Shown here in pieces: positions 39,201 through 49,700 of a stretch of 64,000 nt of DNA. The notes under the pieces were generated by a model that had not been told where the DNA came from, made no database searches, and saw only the letters and a program-made list of their open reading frames with translations. Both the position numbers and the translations under genes were made by a program. Every line of letters begins with the position of its first letter. The stretch's first letter is position 1. This stretch comes from Thunnus maccoyii (Eukaryota; Chordata; Actinopteri; Scombriformes; Scombridae). The stretch lies in assembly GCF_910596095.1 (NCBI RefSeq), contig NC_056534.1:37680588-37744587 (forward strand). The letters are read 5' to 3'.

Positions 39201-41292
39201 ACCCTCATCATGCTTCTTTCTTTAAACCCATCTCTGTATTAAATGATTTTTACAACTTGATTTATGTCTTTTAAAGTCATGTTGTTTATTGATGCTATAC
39301 TATCATCATATCTTGTTTTTAACACTGACAGTTAAGTTCCTAATTAATAAGTAACGGATCATTACAGCTATGGAGGCGCTGAGAGCAGCTCACAGAGAGG
39401 AGCTGGAGAGAGAGGTGGAAAAGGCCAGGAGGTTGTCTGGGGGAGCCGCACACGTGGACGCTTCATACAGAGGGCACATGTAAGTTTATTACTGGCGTCC
39501 TGTTATCATGATGGCAGTGTTCTCCATCTCACAGCCTCTCGCTGCAGGCTTAAGATGTTCTACACTCAACCGTGACCCCTTGCATGATAGTGCGTTATAA
39601 TTTACTCCATAACTCGTGTGTTTGTGCGTGTCAGGCCCCAGGCGGACGTCTTGCACAGTGAGTTAGATGTTCTGTCAGAACGCTACTCTCAGAAGTGCCT
39701 GGAGCTGAGCCGCACCGAGCAGAGCAGCAAGAGCAGAGAGACTGAGCTGGGATGCAAAGAGAGGGAGCTGCGGCAGCTCAAGAGAGAGAACCAGGTTTAT
39801 AAAGATATCTGATTTGATTCTGTTTAAATATAATAACATGCAGAATGTAAGATAATTCCCATCAAATTCATGTCTTTTTGATTTTATATGGTTAAATCAA
39901 GAAGGAAATGTGACAAGCTTGAACATAATTAAGCATACAAGTTCTTCATACAAGGAAAGACAAACATTCTCTTTTTTTTTCAGGAGCTTAAGGCCAAGCT
40001 GGCGGAAGAGATTAGCCGCATGCGTTATTTCATCACAGGACAGAGGTCAGACGTGGTGTCTACTGGCAGCACCGAGCGCACTGCTTCGGAAGTAGAGGTA
40101 CTGATGGTAATTAGTTCATTGTCTGTAGATTAGAGCCTATGTAATGATGTATAACACTAAACCTCTAGCTGCAATTTCATTTCATGCACCTGAAATAGTA
40201 ACTTGAAGAATGAATGTTTGGGGAGACAGAGAGCCATATGTGACGTATGTGCAGCGGGATTTTGAACCTAATTTAATAAAACAAATTGATCAGGCCATTT
40301 TCACTGAATGAGCCTCGTATCCTCAGTAATGGCTCCCTGTCGCAACATTATCACCCTTTTCTTTTTTTTCTAGTGGCCTCATTTGTGTTGTGCATCTGTG
40401 ATTGGTCCCATTCTAGCGCAGCACACACTGCCATCTAGTGTCTGAACTACAGAGCATGTTGCAGAATACCAACATCACTAGTGCACAGAAAGCTTTTATG
40501 GATACATTTCCTCAAATACCACACTAGCAGTGGAAGACTTTTTACTTAAGTAAAAGTTGTTATACATAAGTGTAAAAAAGCTCTATTACAAATAAATGTT
40601 ATTAAATAAGTATTATCAGTGAAATGGAATTTAAGTGTCAGTAAAAGTATTTGTTATGCAAACGAATGTTGTAAAATATTCTATTATTGGGTTTTTTGTT
40701 ATTGATGTATTAATGTATATTTATCATTTTACTGTTGTATTTGATCAAGTTAGAGCTCATTTTAGCAACATTACATGCTGATAGGTAGATTAATCTGTGA
40801 CTATGTGTCATATTTTATAAATTGATCACACAGTTCAGTACTTGAGGATAGTTTCCCAGAGATATACTGCTAGTAGTAAAATTTCACATTTTGTCTTTCA
40901 GACGCTATTAAGAGCCAAAGAAAATGAGGTGCAGTATCTTAAGAAAGAAATCAGCTGTCTACAGAGTGAAGTCCAGTCTCTTACTAAGGTATGTTTCACA
41001 CATTTTGAACTGCTCTGTATGTCAATAAATCCAAATATACACTGCCACTTTATCTACATTTACAACTTTGATTTAAACTATCTTGCCAGTCCTTTCCTGC
41101 TTTACTCTGACATGTCTACCATGTTTCTCCTGACCCTTGCTTTAGGATAAGGAGGCAGCTTATGAGCGTTATAAAGAGGCCTACGTAGAGCTGAGTGACA
41201 TGAAGGGTCGTAGCCAGTTGGAGAAAATCTCCCTCAATGAACACTTGAGACTGGCGAATGCTGCGCTACAGGAGGGGGCGAGAGACACCTGA
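25518..41292 (+). CDS. triobp: TRIO and F-actin-binding protein (long isoform)
   Basis: Exons by splice site and phase: 25518-25646, 28182-28342, 30924-31081, 31226-32361, 33366-33505, 34275-34428, 34507-34584, 35118-35143 (uncertain), 35502-35550, 35786-35854, 35977-36066, 36304-36398, 37471-38107, 38260-38494, 39368-39479, 39635-39794, 39984-40097, 40902-40988, 41146-41292. With the uncertain exon they total 3777 nt, 1258 residues. Order: Cys/His N-terminus, acidic segment, long Ser/Arg-rich disordered region, DYIMLADIP motif (human EYTVLADLP), PH domain (about residues 667-761), then C-terminal coiled coils. Family hallmarks: [65 protein letters not shown]. Human TRIOBP binds and bundles F-actin (stereocilia rootlets, cell cortex) and its loss causes deafness; the same role is inferred here. 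The close paralogue MPRIP is less likely because of the N-terminus, the LADIP motif and the C-terminal coiled coils. Confidence 0.9.
26201..26611. mobile_element. MITE-like element with about 65-bp terminal inverted repeats
   Basis: Left end TTTTTGTTCCTGGGTAGTAG ... TGCCTAAAAAGTACAG; right end reverse-complemented TTTTTGTTCCTGGGTAGTAA ... TGCCTAAAATGTATGG. About 270 bases of non-coding sequence lie between. In the first triobp intron. Confidence 0.8.
28182..28342 (+). CDS. triobp: triobp acidic exon
   Basis: Acceptor ccacaaaccag and a donor AG|GTGACT bound 161 nt. The exon enters in phase 0 and leaves in phase 2, matching the exon at 30924. It encodes an Asp run (EADDDDDC), a Ser run and a Trp-rich part ([14 protein letters not shown]). 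Human TRIOBP has a comparable acidic, Ser-rich and Trp-containing stretch (SSSVDWDTVE) after its Cys/His start. Reading through the donor meets TGA at once, as expected for intron sequence. Confidence 0.65.
29071..29132 (+). CDS. triobp: Alternative triobp first coding exon
   Basis: ATG at 29071 encodes 20 residues beginning [20 protein letters not shown] and ends in phase 2 at AG|GTACAT. That is the same phase as the acidic exon, so it can splice to 30924 and give a shorter N-terminus lacking the Cys/His and acidic exons. A possible acceptor (ctctgtgccgtag) ends at 29039, so it may be the first coding exon behind a non-coding exon. It cannot follow the 28182 exon, because that join meets TAA before the ATG. 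Confidence 0.5.
29585..30775 (+). mobile_element. Internally deleted non-LTR retrotransposon
   Basis: Lies in the triobp intron before the 30924 exon. The 5' part (29585-30005) matches the linker ahead of the RT (Trp-rich, [18 protein letters not shown]-like, then [14 protein letters not shown] in frame 1). The sequence then jumps straight to the palm C motif FADDVVLLA (about 30020), skipping the RT fingers and motifs A-B. It continues with [66 protein letters not shown] and a terminal PGPG stop, followed by TGGATGGA units typical of this fish LINE's 3' end. Several frameshifts are present. Confidence 0.8.
31226..32361 (+). CDS. triobp: triobp large Ser/Arg-rich exon
   Basis: 1136 nt starting after acceptor gatttttcag (phase 1) and ending GAG|GTAAATG (phase 0). 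It encodes about 378 residues of low-complexity Ser/Arg/Pro/His sequence with repeated SPSR, SRSQTRS and [10 protein letters not shown] runs and no globular pattern. It corresponds to the giant repeat-bearing exon of mammalian TRIOBP-4/5, whose basic repeats bundle F-actin. The long regular repeats of the human exon are not obvious here. The second open frame at 31640-32299 is a shadow of the same composition. Confidence 0.8.
32671..33197. mobile_element. TTAA-ended foldback element, copy 1
   Basis: TTAAAGGACAGGTTCACATT at the left and, inverted, TTAAAGGATAGGTACACAGT at the right. In the triobp intron after the large exon. A related copy with the same internal modules is at 43710-44276. Confidence 0.8.
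33536..33831. mobile_element. Small MITE with TTAAGTATACTCA ends
   Basis: TTAAGTATACTCA at 33536-33548 is inverted exactly at 33819-33831. The interior is AT-rich and non-coding. In the triobp intron after the LADIP exon. Confidence 0.65.
35118..35143 (+). CDS. triobp: Uncertain triobp linker exon
   Basis: 26 nt encoding TPDTIHHA plus two bases, followed by a strong GTGAGT donor. Its phases (0 in, 2 out) are exactly what the 34507-34584 and 35502 exons require, and TPD matches human MTPDLLNFKKGWM just before the PH domain. But the preceding bases are ATAA, not AG, and the in-frame codon before ACG is TAA. Either the acceptor is non-canonical, the base is a polymorphism or assembly error, or the real linker lies elsewhere. 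Confidence 0.35.
35502..36398 (+). CDS. triobp: triobp PH-domain exons
   Basis: Four exons (35502-35550, 35786-35854, 35977-36066, 36304-36398) encode a complete pleckstrin-homology fold: [20 protein letters not shown] (strands 1-2), [43 protein letters not shown] and the C-terminal helix with conserved Trp ([14 protein letters not shown]). PH domains bind phosphoinositides or proteins; in human TRIOBP-1 this part lies at the start of the short isoform. The last intron holds a TG microsatellite directly before the 36304 exon. Confidence 0.88.
36203..36278. repeat. (TG)n microsatellite in the triobp PH-domain intron
   Basis: About 38 uninterrupted TG units ending 25 bases before the exon at 36304, so in or beside its pyrimidine tract. 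Confidence 0.95.
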
Positions 41293-41435
41293 CCGATGAA
41301 GACAACTGTTAGAAATGACCTTTAAGGACAAAGAAAGTCAGCCAGTAGAAAACATAAACAATTATATTATAAGTGTTGTTATGGTTCTGGCTGATAAATT
41401 ATTTAGAGAGCTTGTTGTAACTTTTATGATTATGT

Positions 41436-41441
41436 ATTAAA
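41436..41441 (+). terminator. Candidate triobp poly(A) signal
   Basis: ATTAAA, the commonest variant poly(A) signal, 144 bases after the triobp stop. No AATAAA occurs on this strand between the stop and the convergent smdt1 3' end, which supports use of the variant. Confidence 0.5.
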
Positions 41442-41519
41442 TGGAAATCACCATTGAAAGACTGTTTTCTGTTCAAATGAAATAACAACAAGTGTTTTTT
41501 TCCATGTGTATTGACTCAC

Positions 41520-41525
41520 TTTATT
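41520..41525 (-). terminator. smdt1 poly(A) signal
   Basis: Plus-strand TTTATT, i.e. AATAAA on the minus strand, 432 bases beyond the smdt1 stop and only about 80 bases from the convergent triobp signal. Confidence 0.6.
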
Positions 41526-41956
41526 GAGTTGACAAGACACAAACATGCAAACAAGAGTGAAGGCATAACTAGTAGTTTTGATAGCCTCACATGATATGAG
41601 ATTTCTTAAAAATGGTTTTTGAAAACAAGATAAATAGCAGAAGAGAGAGGAAACAGATGGGTGGAGGTAGAGGGATGCATTTGGAAGTCAAAGTGGCCCA
41701 TCTTCTCCATCTTTCTTGTGCCGGCTGGTTTGCTTCAGGTTAGTATTGCAAAGCATCCTGTGGATATAAATAAAAGAAATATTAATTCATCAGCTGTCAA
41801 CTGTCAACAGTTATCATTACTGCACCACTTTACGTTCAGCTGACACACCCTTCAAACAAGGGTGAGATTGAGAGTAAAAACGTCCAAGCAACAGTGTTTA
41901 AAGTGATGTGAGGCTAACGTGCACTTTGACTTTACCATTTATATTCTCCAGTCAGC

Positions 41957-42629
41957 TTAGTCATCGTCGTCGTCATCTTCAGGGACGAAGATGTCATGCT
42001 CCTCCAGGAGAGCGGCAAAGTTCTTGCTGATCAGAGTTCCCACATACAGGAAAGGCACCACCACTGCTGTCATACGGATGAGACCGAACGCCGTCTGGAG
42101 AACAAAAGGAGGAAACGTGACTTTAAAATTAAAAGGTTAATCCGAGGAGGAGCACATGAATTGATTACTATTACTGCTACATATTACAATGCTTAAATCC
42201 CCGTGTGGACTGACATCCATCAGTAAGACCACCAGAACCCTAAAACACCGCAGCACTATCAGAAATAATGTAACAACTAGTCCTGTGGCTGTACAACAAA
42301 CAACACTTTCACTCTCGGATACGTGGGGATTGAGGTTTTAAAACATCCATGCAGAGGGCGAGACACTGACTCTATGCTCCTAAAACATGAACTAGTTTGG
42401 ATACATACACTGGGCACTTTGGCCCCAGAAGGCCTTAATGAGGACTTCAACATTAGACTATTAGGTATATCATGTCTCTAACAGTAATGTTGCCATTCTG
42501 TATGTTCTGTCGCCTTTTCAGAGTGTTTTTATGGTGTTACATTTTTCCTTGGTCAAAATTAGAGATATTTTCCTTAGTTGGAGGAGCTACAAACTATTGG
42601 GGATACATGAGTTGTAGATACTGTAATCG

Positions 42630-42671
<42 letters not shown>

Positions 42672-45068
42672 TAAGTCAGTGTATATGTAAAATATGAAAT
42701 GAAAGGTTTGCTACAATTTGATTGATGGCAATTTGCAACAATAGTATGGGCTATGAGTATTTAAGATGGTGATTCTGTATTTATCAGAAGTTTGAGGCGG
42801 AGCCTTGTGCTTGAAATGTCACAACAGAAAATAAAAAGTCCTTCAAACTGGAGCTATTTGATGCGTGATGAATAAATCTCACACTGCAGTTTGCTCCAAG
42901 ATAGTTTGATAGTTAGGTTATGCTAAAGCTAAAAAAGTGTCTAATCTTCAAAAGCTGTTACACATTACAATTCATAAAGGCTCTGTACTGCAATTACATA
43001 ATACATTTTCAGGTTCAAAACTGTGATTATCTACTATGAAATCAAAGCATTTCAAATGCTGAGAGTCCAACCAACGCTGAACTATCAACCAGGTAAAGCC
43101 AGTTAATCCCCCAGGAGCCCCAGAACCACAAGGACCCTGAAAGTTACATTTACATGATGTTTGCGAGATGCTACAAAGTAACGTACAAAATGAGGAGCAA
43201 TCCAAGCCGCAGTAGATGAAGGGGAAGCTTTCAAGAATAAGCGCTGCAACATTTAACTCCAAGTTCCACCTGACACAAGTAGCACAAGACTACAGGTGCA
43301 TGAAGTTACACATAAATGCACAGCAAGTTACTTTTCTTTAGAGAGAGATAAATAGGAGTGGAGAGGTGAAGAGAGAAAAGAGTATGACTAATGATTAGTA
43401 AATACTCTCGGCAGAGGTAGGTCTTTAAGCATTTACTGAGGAGAGAGGAATCCTGAGTTACGAAACTTGTTTCACCACCAAGGAAACTCACAGGAGAAGA
43501 GTTTGGATTGAGATTTCCTGCCTTACAGTGACAGTAGGCCTGGATGTATGAAGCATTAGTGACTTTTTATGAGTGGCAACAAGGAGCCAGTGGAGAGTGA
43601 TAAAAAAAAAGTGGACTGACGAGCTGTTTTTGGCTGGTTGGTTTTTTAAATCAAAATCTAGTTTAAAAACCTTCATTATCTCAATTAATATTCCTTAACC
43701 CACTGAAGGTTAAAGGATAGGTTCACAGTTTTTCAAGTCTGTCTTAAAACAACAGTCAGGTGCTCAAATGGACACTGAAAGAGGTTTTCTTTGCTGTAAT
43801 AATTCCTCCTGTTCATACTGGCTATTAAAAGATCCCCTTCAAATGTGCTTTCAATGGAAGTGATGAAGGCTAAAATCAAAGTAATTTTGCGCAGAAATAC
43901 ACTTAAAGTTGATCTGAAGCTTATGTTCAGCTTCAGCAGTCTGAGTTAGTCATATCAAGTGGATATCTGCCACATTTAGTCTTTTAAGCATCAAATTCCC
44001 TCTTTGTGTTTCCTCGGACAGTGTTTCCCTGTTGAGCTGCGGTGGACGTATAGTAACAAAAAGAGGGACTTTGGCACTAAAAGACTACAACTTTGAAAGA
44101 TATCTACTTAATTTGACTCATTTAGATGGCTGAAACTTCATATTAGCTTCAGATTAACTATTAAATAGTCTACATTTTGGCCCCCATCACTCACTCTCTA
44201 AGTACATTATGAAGGGATCTTCTAATGGTCAGTATGAAGAGGAGTAATGATTACAAACAGAAAAAACATCCTTTAAAGACCTTCCTCATCTCAGCATACA
44301 TTTTGTTACCCGCAGCAGCTTAATCCAGTCATCTCTAAATGGTTCTGGACAACATAGTTCTTTCCATTTGAAGGCCATTTTCCTGTTTTGATGCAGCTAT
44401 ACTATGATATCGGGTAAATTAAAGGATAAAATGGATTTTCCATTTATCTGAGTACAATATAGTAACTTGACCTACACATAAAAAATTTCACAAGGACTAA
44501 AACATTCAGATGTTAGGTAGCACAAGTATGAACATATATTCTTCATTTCGACGTTTTTTGCCTTAACAACAATGCACACCTAAATGTGTTGTGTTTAGGT
44601 CACATTACTCGCCAAATAAAACAATTCTTCATCTTCTGATCATACAATTATTTCAACTGCCTGCATAAAATGTCCACTTTAATCAAAAATGTCACTTGAG
44701 CTGACAAAATCTGGGGATAATTATAATTATTTCCTGAAAGTGCTTCTACGCTTGCGTAAACGCGCGCTCATTGGCTGACTTGACTAACCCTACGCGTGTC
44801 CTGCCTTTCTATTGGCCATAGCTGCTGTCAGTCCCGCCCTCGGTGTCAATCATATTTTCTTAGGTGTTTTCACCTTTTTTCAGCTCGGAAACGACGGCAG
44901 AAAACTTACTTTATCCGGTTTCGGTAGGATTGCCCCCGACGGCGTTGATACTGCGTTTCGGGTTTGAGTCGTCCTCGATATGTTTGATGTTTTCAAGCCG
45001 GTGTTGCGGCTCAGTATCGTCGTATTTTTGGAGAGCCGCAGTGGCAGCCGCAGTAGACCCGTCGCCAT
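41957..45068 (-). CDS. smdt1: Essential MCU regulator, mitochondrial (EMRE)
   Basis: Two exons, 45068-44910 (53 codons) and 42094-41957, joined phase 0 to phase 0 with GTAAGT and CCAG. The product is 98 residues, close to the 107 of human SMDT1. EMRE spans the mitochondrial inner membrane and links the MCU calcium pore to the MICU gatekeepers. Visible: a basic, Ser/Thr-rich presequence (residues 1-40, no acidic residue), the conserved SGAILPKP motif (44-51), one transmembrane helix (about 57-80) with the GTLIS packing motif (72-76), SKNFAALLEEHDIFVP, and a terminal run of six Asp after Glu that contacts MICU1. Key parts are complete and the C-terminal exon is nearly identical to human, so the gene looks functional. 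An in-frame ATG 32 codons upstream would add a non-conserved extension. The gene converges on triobp, and its 2.8 kb intron carries two repeats. Confidence 0.95.
42632..42667. repeat. (AT)n microsatellite
   Basis: About 17 TA units in the smdt1 intron. Similar shorter tracts are at 61468-61494 and 36950-36965. Confidence 0.9.
43040..43625. repeat. Interspersed fish repeat in the smdt1 intron
   Basis: GCAGAGGTAGGTCTTTAAGC, TTTCACCACCAAGGAAAC, AGAAGAGTTTGGATTGAGAT and AAGGAGCCAGTGGAGAGTGA occur in the order of a common teleost repeat (AGGTGGGTCTT ... CCACCACCGAGGAAC ... GAGTCTGGA). Diverged copy. Confidence 0.6.
43710..44276. mobile_element. TTAA-ended foldback element, copy 2
   Basis: TTAAAGGATAGGTTCACAGT at the left; right end CATCCTTTAA. 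Internally palindromic: CCTCCTGTTCATACTGGC (left half) recurs inverted as GTCAGTATGAAGAGGAG (right half). Shares GTGTTTCCTCGGACAGTG-type modules with copy 1. In the smdt1 intron. Confidence 0.78.
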
Positions 45069-46189
45069 TTTTCCCTGTGGTGTAGTGATAGAGAGGGCGG
45101 GACCTGCGGGACTATGATGGGTGTGTTTGACAGAAAACTGATAAGATGCTACTATGGAAAACAATTATTTGTTTGGATTCCCTGATTATGAAAGCAATCT
45201 CTGTTCGCAGTGTTGTTTGATTAATTTGCTTTCCATTTTAATCAAATTTTATATTCACGAATCCAAATCCTTAGGCAAACGCCAGACTTCTCTATAAACA
45301 ATATATTTCTTCAATATCTAAACGTACAAACAACATCAACAACAAAACGTACTGTAAGCTTTACAAGATATTTATTTAACTATTTTATTTTTACAACGGT
45401 TAGTCCCCCTGGCATGTTTGTAATTGTAGACTCACTCTGTATACACAAGGTGCTGAAAACTTGTATACTTGTTTCAATTAAGCTGTTTTAAAAAGAATGA
45501 AAAAGGTGAAACAAACAAAAAAACATTTTGATACATCAATAGCATTTATTAGTTATAAACATGAAGTTAAACACTGCGTGGTGTGGCAGCTCTGACGGAC
45601 TCGGTTCAAAAACAAAGTTGACGTCACAAGCTGCCATGTAATTTATTTAATTTTTCGAAAATATCTTTTATTTGCTTTATTTACAACAAAGATGTAGACC
45701 TACAACAACAGTCATACAAAAACATATTATGTGGTGAAAACAAAGGCCAGGGGAGTCCATTCATTTAAGTCAATTTTGAAGTTCAATAAAAAATTAATTT
45801 AAAATAAGTTTTCTTCACATCTTTAAATGACTGTTTAATTACAGATGTAACTGTTTGAGTTGGAAGATAACACGGTGAAAGCAGCGTTTGGAGCCAGTTT
45901 ATCTTGTGTATGTGACATTTTCCTAGGGGTACATGTCATTTTAAGGATTTTAACGTAAGTAAGTGTACGTATCGTGTTTTTTTTTAATCAGACACTCATT
46001 ATTGTTCCAAGCAGGGTATTTTTTATGTCTTAATACAAGTCTGGGGGATCTTTAAATTTATTATTAAAGATGTTAAAATCCCAAACTATTCTTTTTTTAA
46101 AAAGAAAAAGAAGAAAAAAAAGGTCCCAACATTTTGATTGTAAACTGTCCACTTAATCTTAAATCCAAAACTATTTTTCAAAAATGTGT
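45069..46189. other. Spacer between the smdt1 and luc7l starts
   Basis: The two genes are divergent with about 1.7 kb between start codons. Apart from the repeat at 45932-46055 the spacer is AT-rich and without ORFs. Two plus-strand ATTGGC (CCAAT-type) boxes and a GC-rich stretch lie at 44750-44840, inside smdt1 intron 1 rather than upstream. Confidence 0.45.
45932..46055 (+). repeat. Dispersed repeat shared with 19326-19447, copy 2
   Basis: Direct-orientation copy, between smdt1 and luc7l. No inverted ends seen here, so it is probably a fragment. Confidence 0.6.
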
Positions 46190-46778
46190 ATTGTCCAAAC
46201 ATTTAGTGCAACGTCACCCGACGTCACCAAACCAGCGCGCGAGGACTGACTGCAGCACTTCCTCGAGGCGGAAGGACTATGAGCGCGCTCCGGCTCCTCG
46301 GTCACGCGCACGGAGGGGAAGTGGAAAGACGGAAGAAAGGACGCAGAAATAAACTTGCCAACTTCTGGCTGACTGGCTAGAAATACTGTTAGATACTATG
46401 TTACAAAGGAACTGGTTGGCAGCTTTGATATAAGTGTAGTTAGCTAACCAAACGGCCCGTCTCTCAGGTCGCTACCCGACACGACAGCAGACTCCAGTTT
46501 TCAAACAGACGCTGCTCAACCGACCTGAAGCCGTTACAAACTCTCATTTACTCAGCTGTTGCTAAAACGCTGTGATAACCACTCAAGTGTATTAACGCGA
46601 CACACTACCAGCTCGTAGCCCCTGTGGGACTTTTTCTCTCCTTGTGGGGGGAAAAAAGTTATCCGCGGCGGCGGCGGTGGAGGAGGAGCCGCCGACGAGG
46701 CCTGCAGTTGAGGCGGCTGCATGTGTGAGTGAGGACCGCTGCGGGCTAGGAGTGACTCACACACCACGATAACCAAAC
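46190..46778 (+). promoter_or_regulatory. luc7l CpG-rich promoter and 5' UTR
   Basis: Against an AT-rich background this stretch is GC- and CpG-rich (cgacgtcacc, gcgcgcgagg, gagcgcgctccgg, and a CGG-rich run near 46663-46700). It has no clear TATA box, as expected of a housekeeping promoter. The transcription start is not determinable by eye. Confidence 0.6.
46721..46732 (+). other. Minimal uORF upstream of luc7l
   Basis: ATG TGT GAG TGA, a three-codon upstream reading frame ending 46 bases before the luc7l ATG. Short uORFs at this distance can dampen translation. Its bases also contain GTGAGT, a donor-like string, so an alternative 5' UTR splice is possible. Confidence 0.35.
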
Positions 46779-49700
46779 ATGTCGGCCCAGGCACAGATGC
46801 GAGCCATGCTGGACCAGCTCATGGGGACTGGGAGAGACGGTGAGCAGGGCCGGATGTGGTTGTGATCGGTGTCCGATGAAAAATGAGGACAGGAGTTTGT
46901 GTTGTTGCTAGTGTTAGCCGGCAAAGCTAACCCATCTGCCTGGCAGTGACAGGCATGCTTTGCACACCATGCTAGCCAACATGAGGGCTAGCACAGCCGG
47001 CTATAGCTACCTGTTGTCTTTGAGTTGGAGTTTACACGGGAAGTTAAGCTGATCCTCTACAAAGACCTTATCTTAATAGCATTTAAGCATCATTGTCCAC
47101 TTGCTCTTTTGTTCAGTTTATTGCCAACAGCTGTTGCCATTTGATTGGACTCTTACAGAGTATTACAGATGTATGACTCATTCATTGCTAGCATAGTACT
47201 AAGTTTCAGTGTTAAATTACATGACAGTATTAGGTATGTATACGTCTTTACTTATGTTCGTCTGTCTGCTGTTTTGCATTTTTTCTTTTTAAAGGAGACA
47301 CCATGAGGCAGAGAATAAAATTCACAGATGAGCGGGTCTGCAAAAGTCACCTTTTGGATTCATGTCCTCATGATATTCTGTCAGGCACCGTGAGTAGCAT
47401 GCATACACACACACACACCTATACACAGAGAGCGTCATCATGTATCACACTGCAGTCTGAAAGTATTACGGCTGCTGTTATTGGTTTTGGGTCTACTCCA
47501 GCTCATTGGATTTGAAATGAAAGACCGAGGTTAAAGTGCTGACTTGGAGCTTTGAGGATGCGTACACATCCATATTTTGTGTGCAGCGGAGGACTCATCT
47601 TTGCCCTTTTTATTTACAGTTTTCTCATCTTAGGACCATATAGCAGGGCAGTGAATACAGAATAGAACAAATCTTTATTGTCCACCAAGGTGGAAAATTG
47701 TCTTTGGCTCACCAAAACATGAAGATGCACTTTAAATGATTCTTACAAGAATGAGATAGCGAAGCAGTCAGTGCCAACAAAGATAGAGACAAGGTCACAT
47801 TACACATAAACAGTTCATGTCTGTAGCTGAAAGCTCATCAGTCACTTTACAGAGTTAAGAATACTTGTGGCACTTGGGATGAAGAGGATGGGAGATTATT
47901 TGCTAGGATACTCCTCACTTTCTTCCTCGCTCTTTCCTTAAAGAGTTCAATCAAGGACTTTTGGGGTTTGCCAACTATTTTGCAGGCCACTGGGACAATC
48001 CTGGAAAGTTTATTCCTACAGCTACAATTTAAGTGACCGTACCAGGCGGGAAGATGAAAATTATAACACTCTCAACAAGAGTTTTGTTCACTATTTCAAA
48101 AATTTGCTGACTAACACAGAGTCTGCTGAGTCCTTTGAGAGGATACAGTCACTGAGTATTTCTTGAAAATATACGATGTATTTTCAGAGAAGCTCATCTG
48201 GAAGTCAAGAACTGTACTGAGATATTTAAAGCATGTTGGCAATGGAAGTGAAACTGGCTCTATTTTTAAATCCTGTTTTGTGTAGCTAATTAATTCAGAA
48301 GGAAATATCCAGACAAGAGTAGTGAAGGAGTGTTTTTGTGGCCATACAGGGAATGAATGGCCAAGATGAATGAATGTAAATCTAAAACTGAGCATGTATT
48401 TCATCAGCCTAAGATATGCAAAACATGCAAGATTGACATGCTGATGTCTTTGGACTGTAGACTTCAGACAATCATTGACTGTAAAGGATTAAATAAGATG
48501 ACTAAGGACGTTTGATGTTAACTTGCTCAATTACTTTCCATCCTCTAAAATCAGGGGCCTGTGTATAAAACAGGCTACAATTTCAACATTGTTTGAGTCT
48601 GTGCTTTAACCTCATGGTCATTATTTCTTTGTAAACACAGCCAGCAACAAAAATGATACACTCCTGCACTGTATGTAATCAAGATGTGGCCTTGAAGCAC
48701 AGCGCTTCAAAGGATGTCACATTCACAGGCCTTAATGTGTTGTCAATGAAATTGCTTTAGACCAGGATGACATTTGAATAAAAGGGAACTGTTGGCATGA
48801 CAAATGTCAAATTTTAGAATAAATTTCAATATGAATGAAATGAGGAAGCATGCCATCTTAATCCATTGATGTCATTCTGACTCCTGTAGAGGATGGACCT
48901 GGGAGAGTGTATGAAAGTCCACGACCTGGCCCTGAGAGCAGACTACGAGATTGCCTCTAAGGAGCAGGAGTACTTCTTTGAACTTGATGTGAGTCACACA
49001 CACACACACACCATTATGCTCTCCAGATCATACTTAAGCAATATTACACGAGAGAGTGTGCTTTACCGTCATTATTGGCACGACAGCGATGCGGTCAGAA
49101 ATGAGGCTCTTGCTCAGACCACCGTGTTTAACTATATATCTTCAAATGTTACAGTTACGGCTGAAAATGACAACAGAAATAAACAAAATTTGTCGATTTC
49201 ACATGTCTCCACAACTCATGTCTACCCAGAAGTGTTGTTAGCACGACGTCACGGTCTATAGTTCTAATCAATGGCGGAGTAATATTTATAGTGATGGGGT
49301 TTTTTTCGTTTTAACACAACCAGGTGTGCTGTCACGCTGATTTGATCACGTTCTAAACATCTAGTTGACCAATCACTTGGTTGGAACTACCTGCTGTATA
49401 ATGGACACTGTACTCATTCATTCACTGGATTATACAAATCTGTAGGAATTTCATAAACTGAGTCCAAACCCACCGAGTGCCAAATAAAGATTAAAAATAG
49501 GCTTTGACAAATAACACATTTTTGGAGTCATTATAAATGTCAAGCTAAAATAAATGGGTCCTATTATTTTAGCAGTAATATGACCCTCGTTATCTATGAT
49601 CTGATTAAATAATTGTGACATTCCAAGCATCATCTTTGAGGCTGCGGTCAGAAACCTCGTATGTAGTCTGGAGGCATTTGTTGGGTAGTAATCTGTGTGA

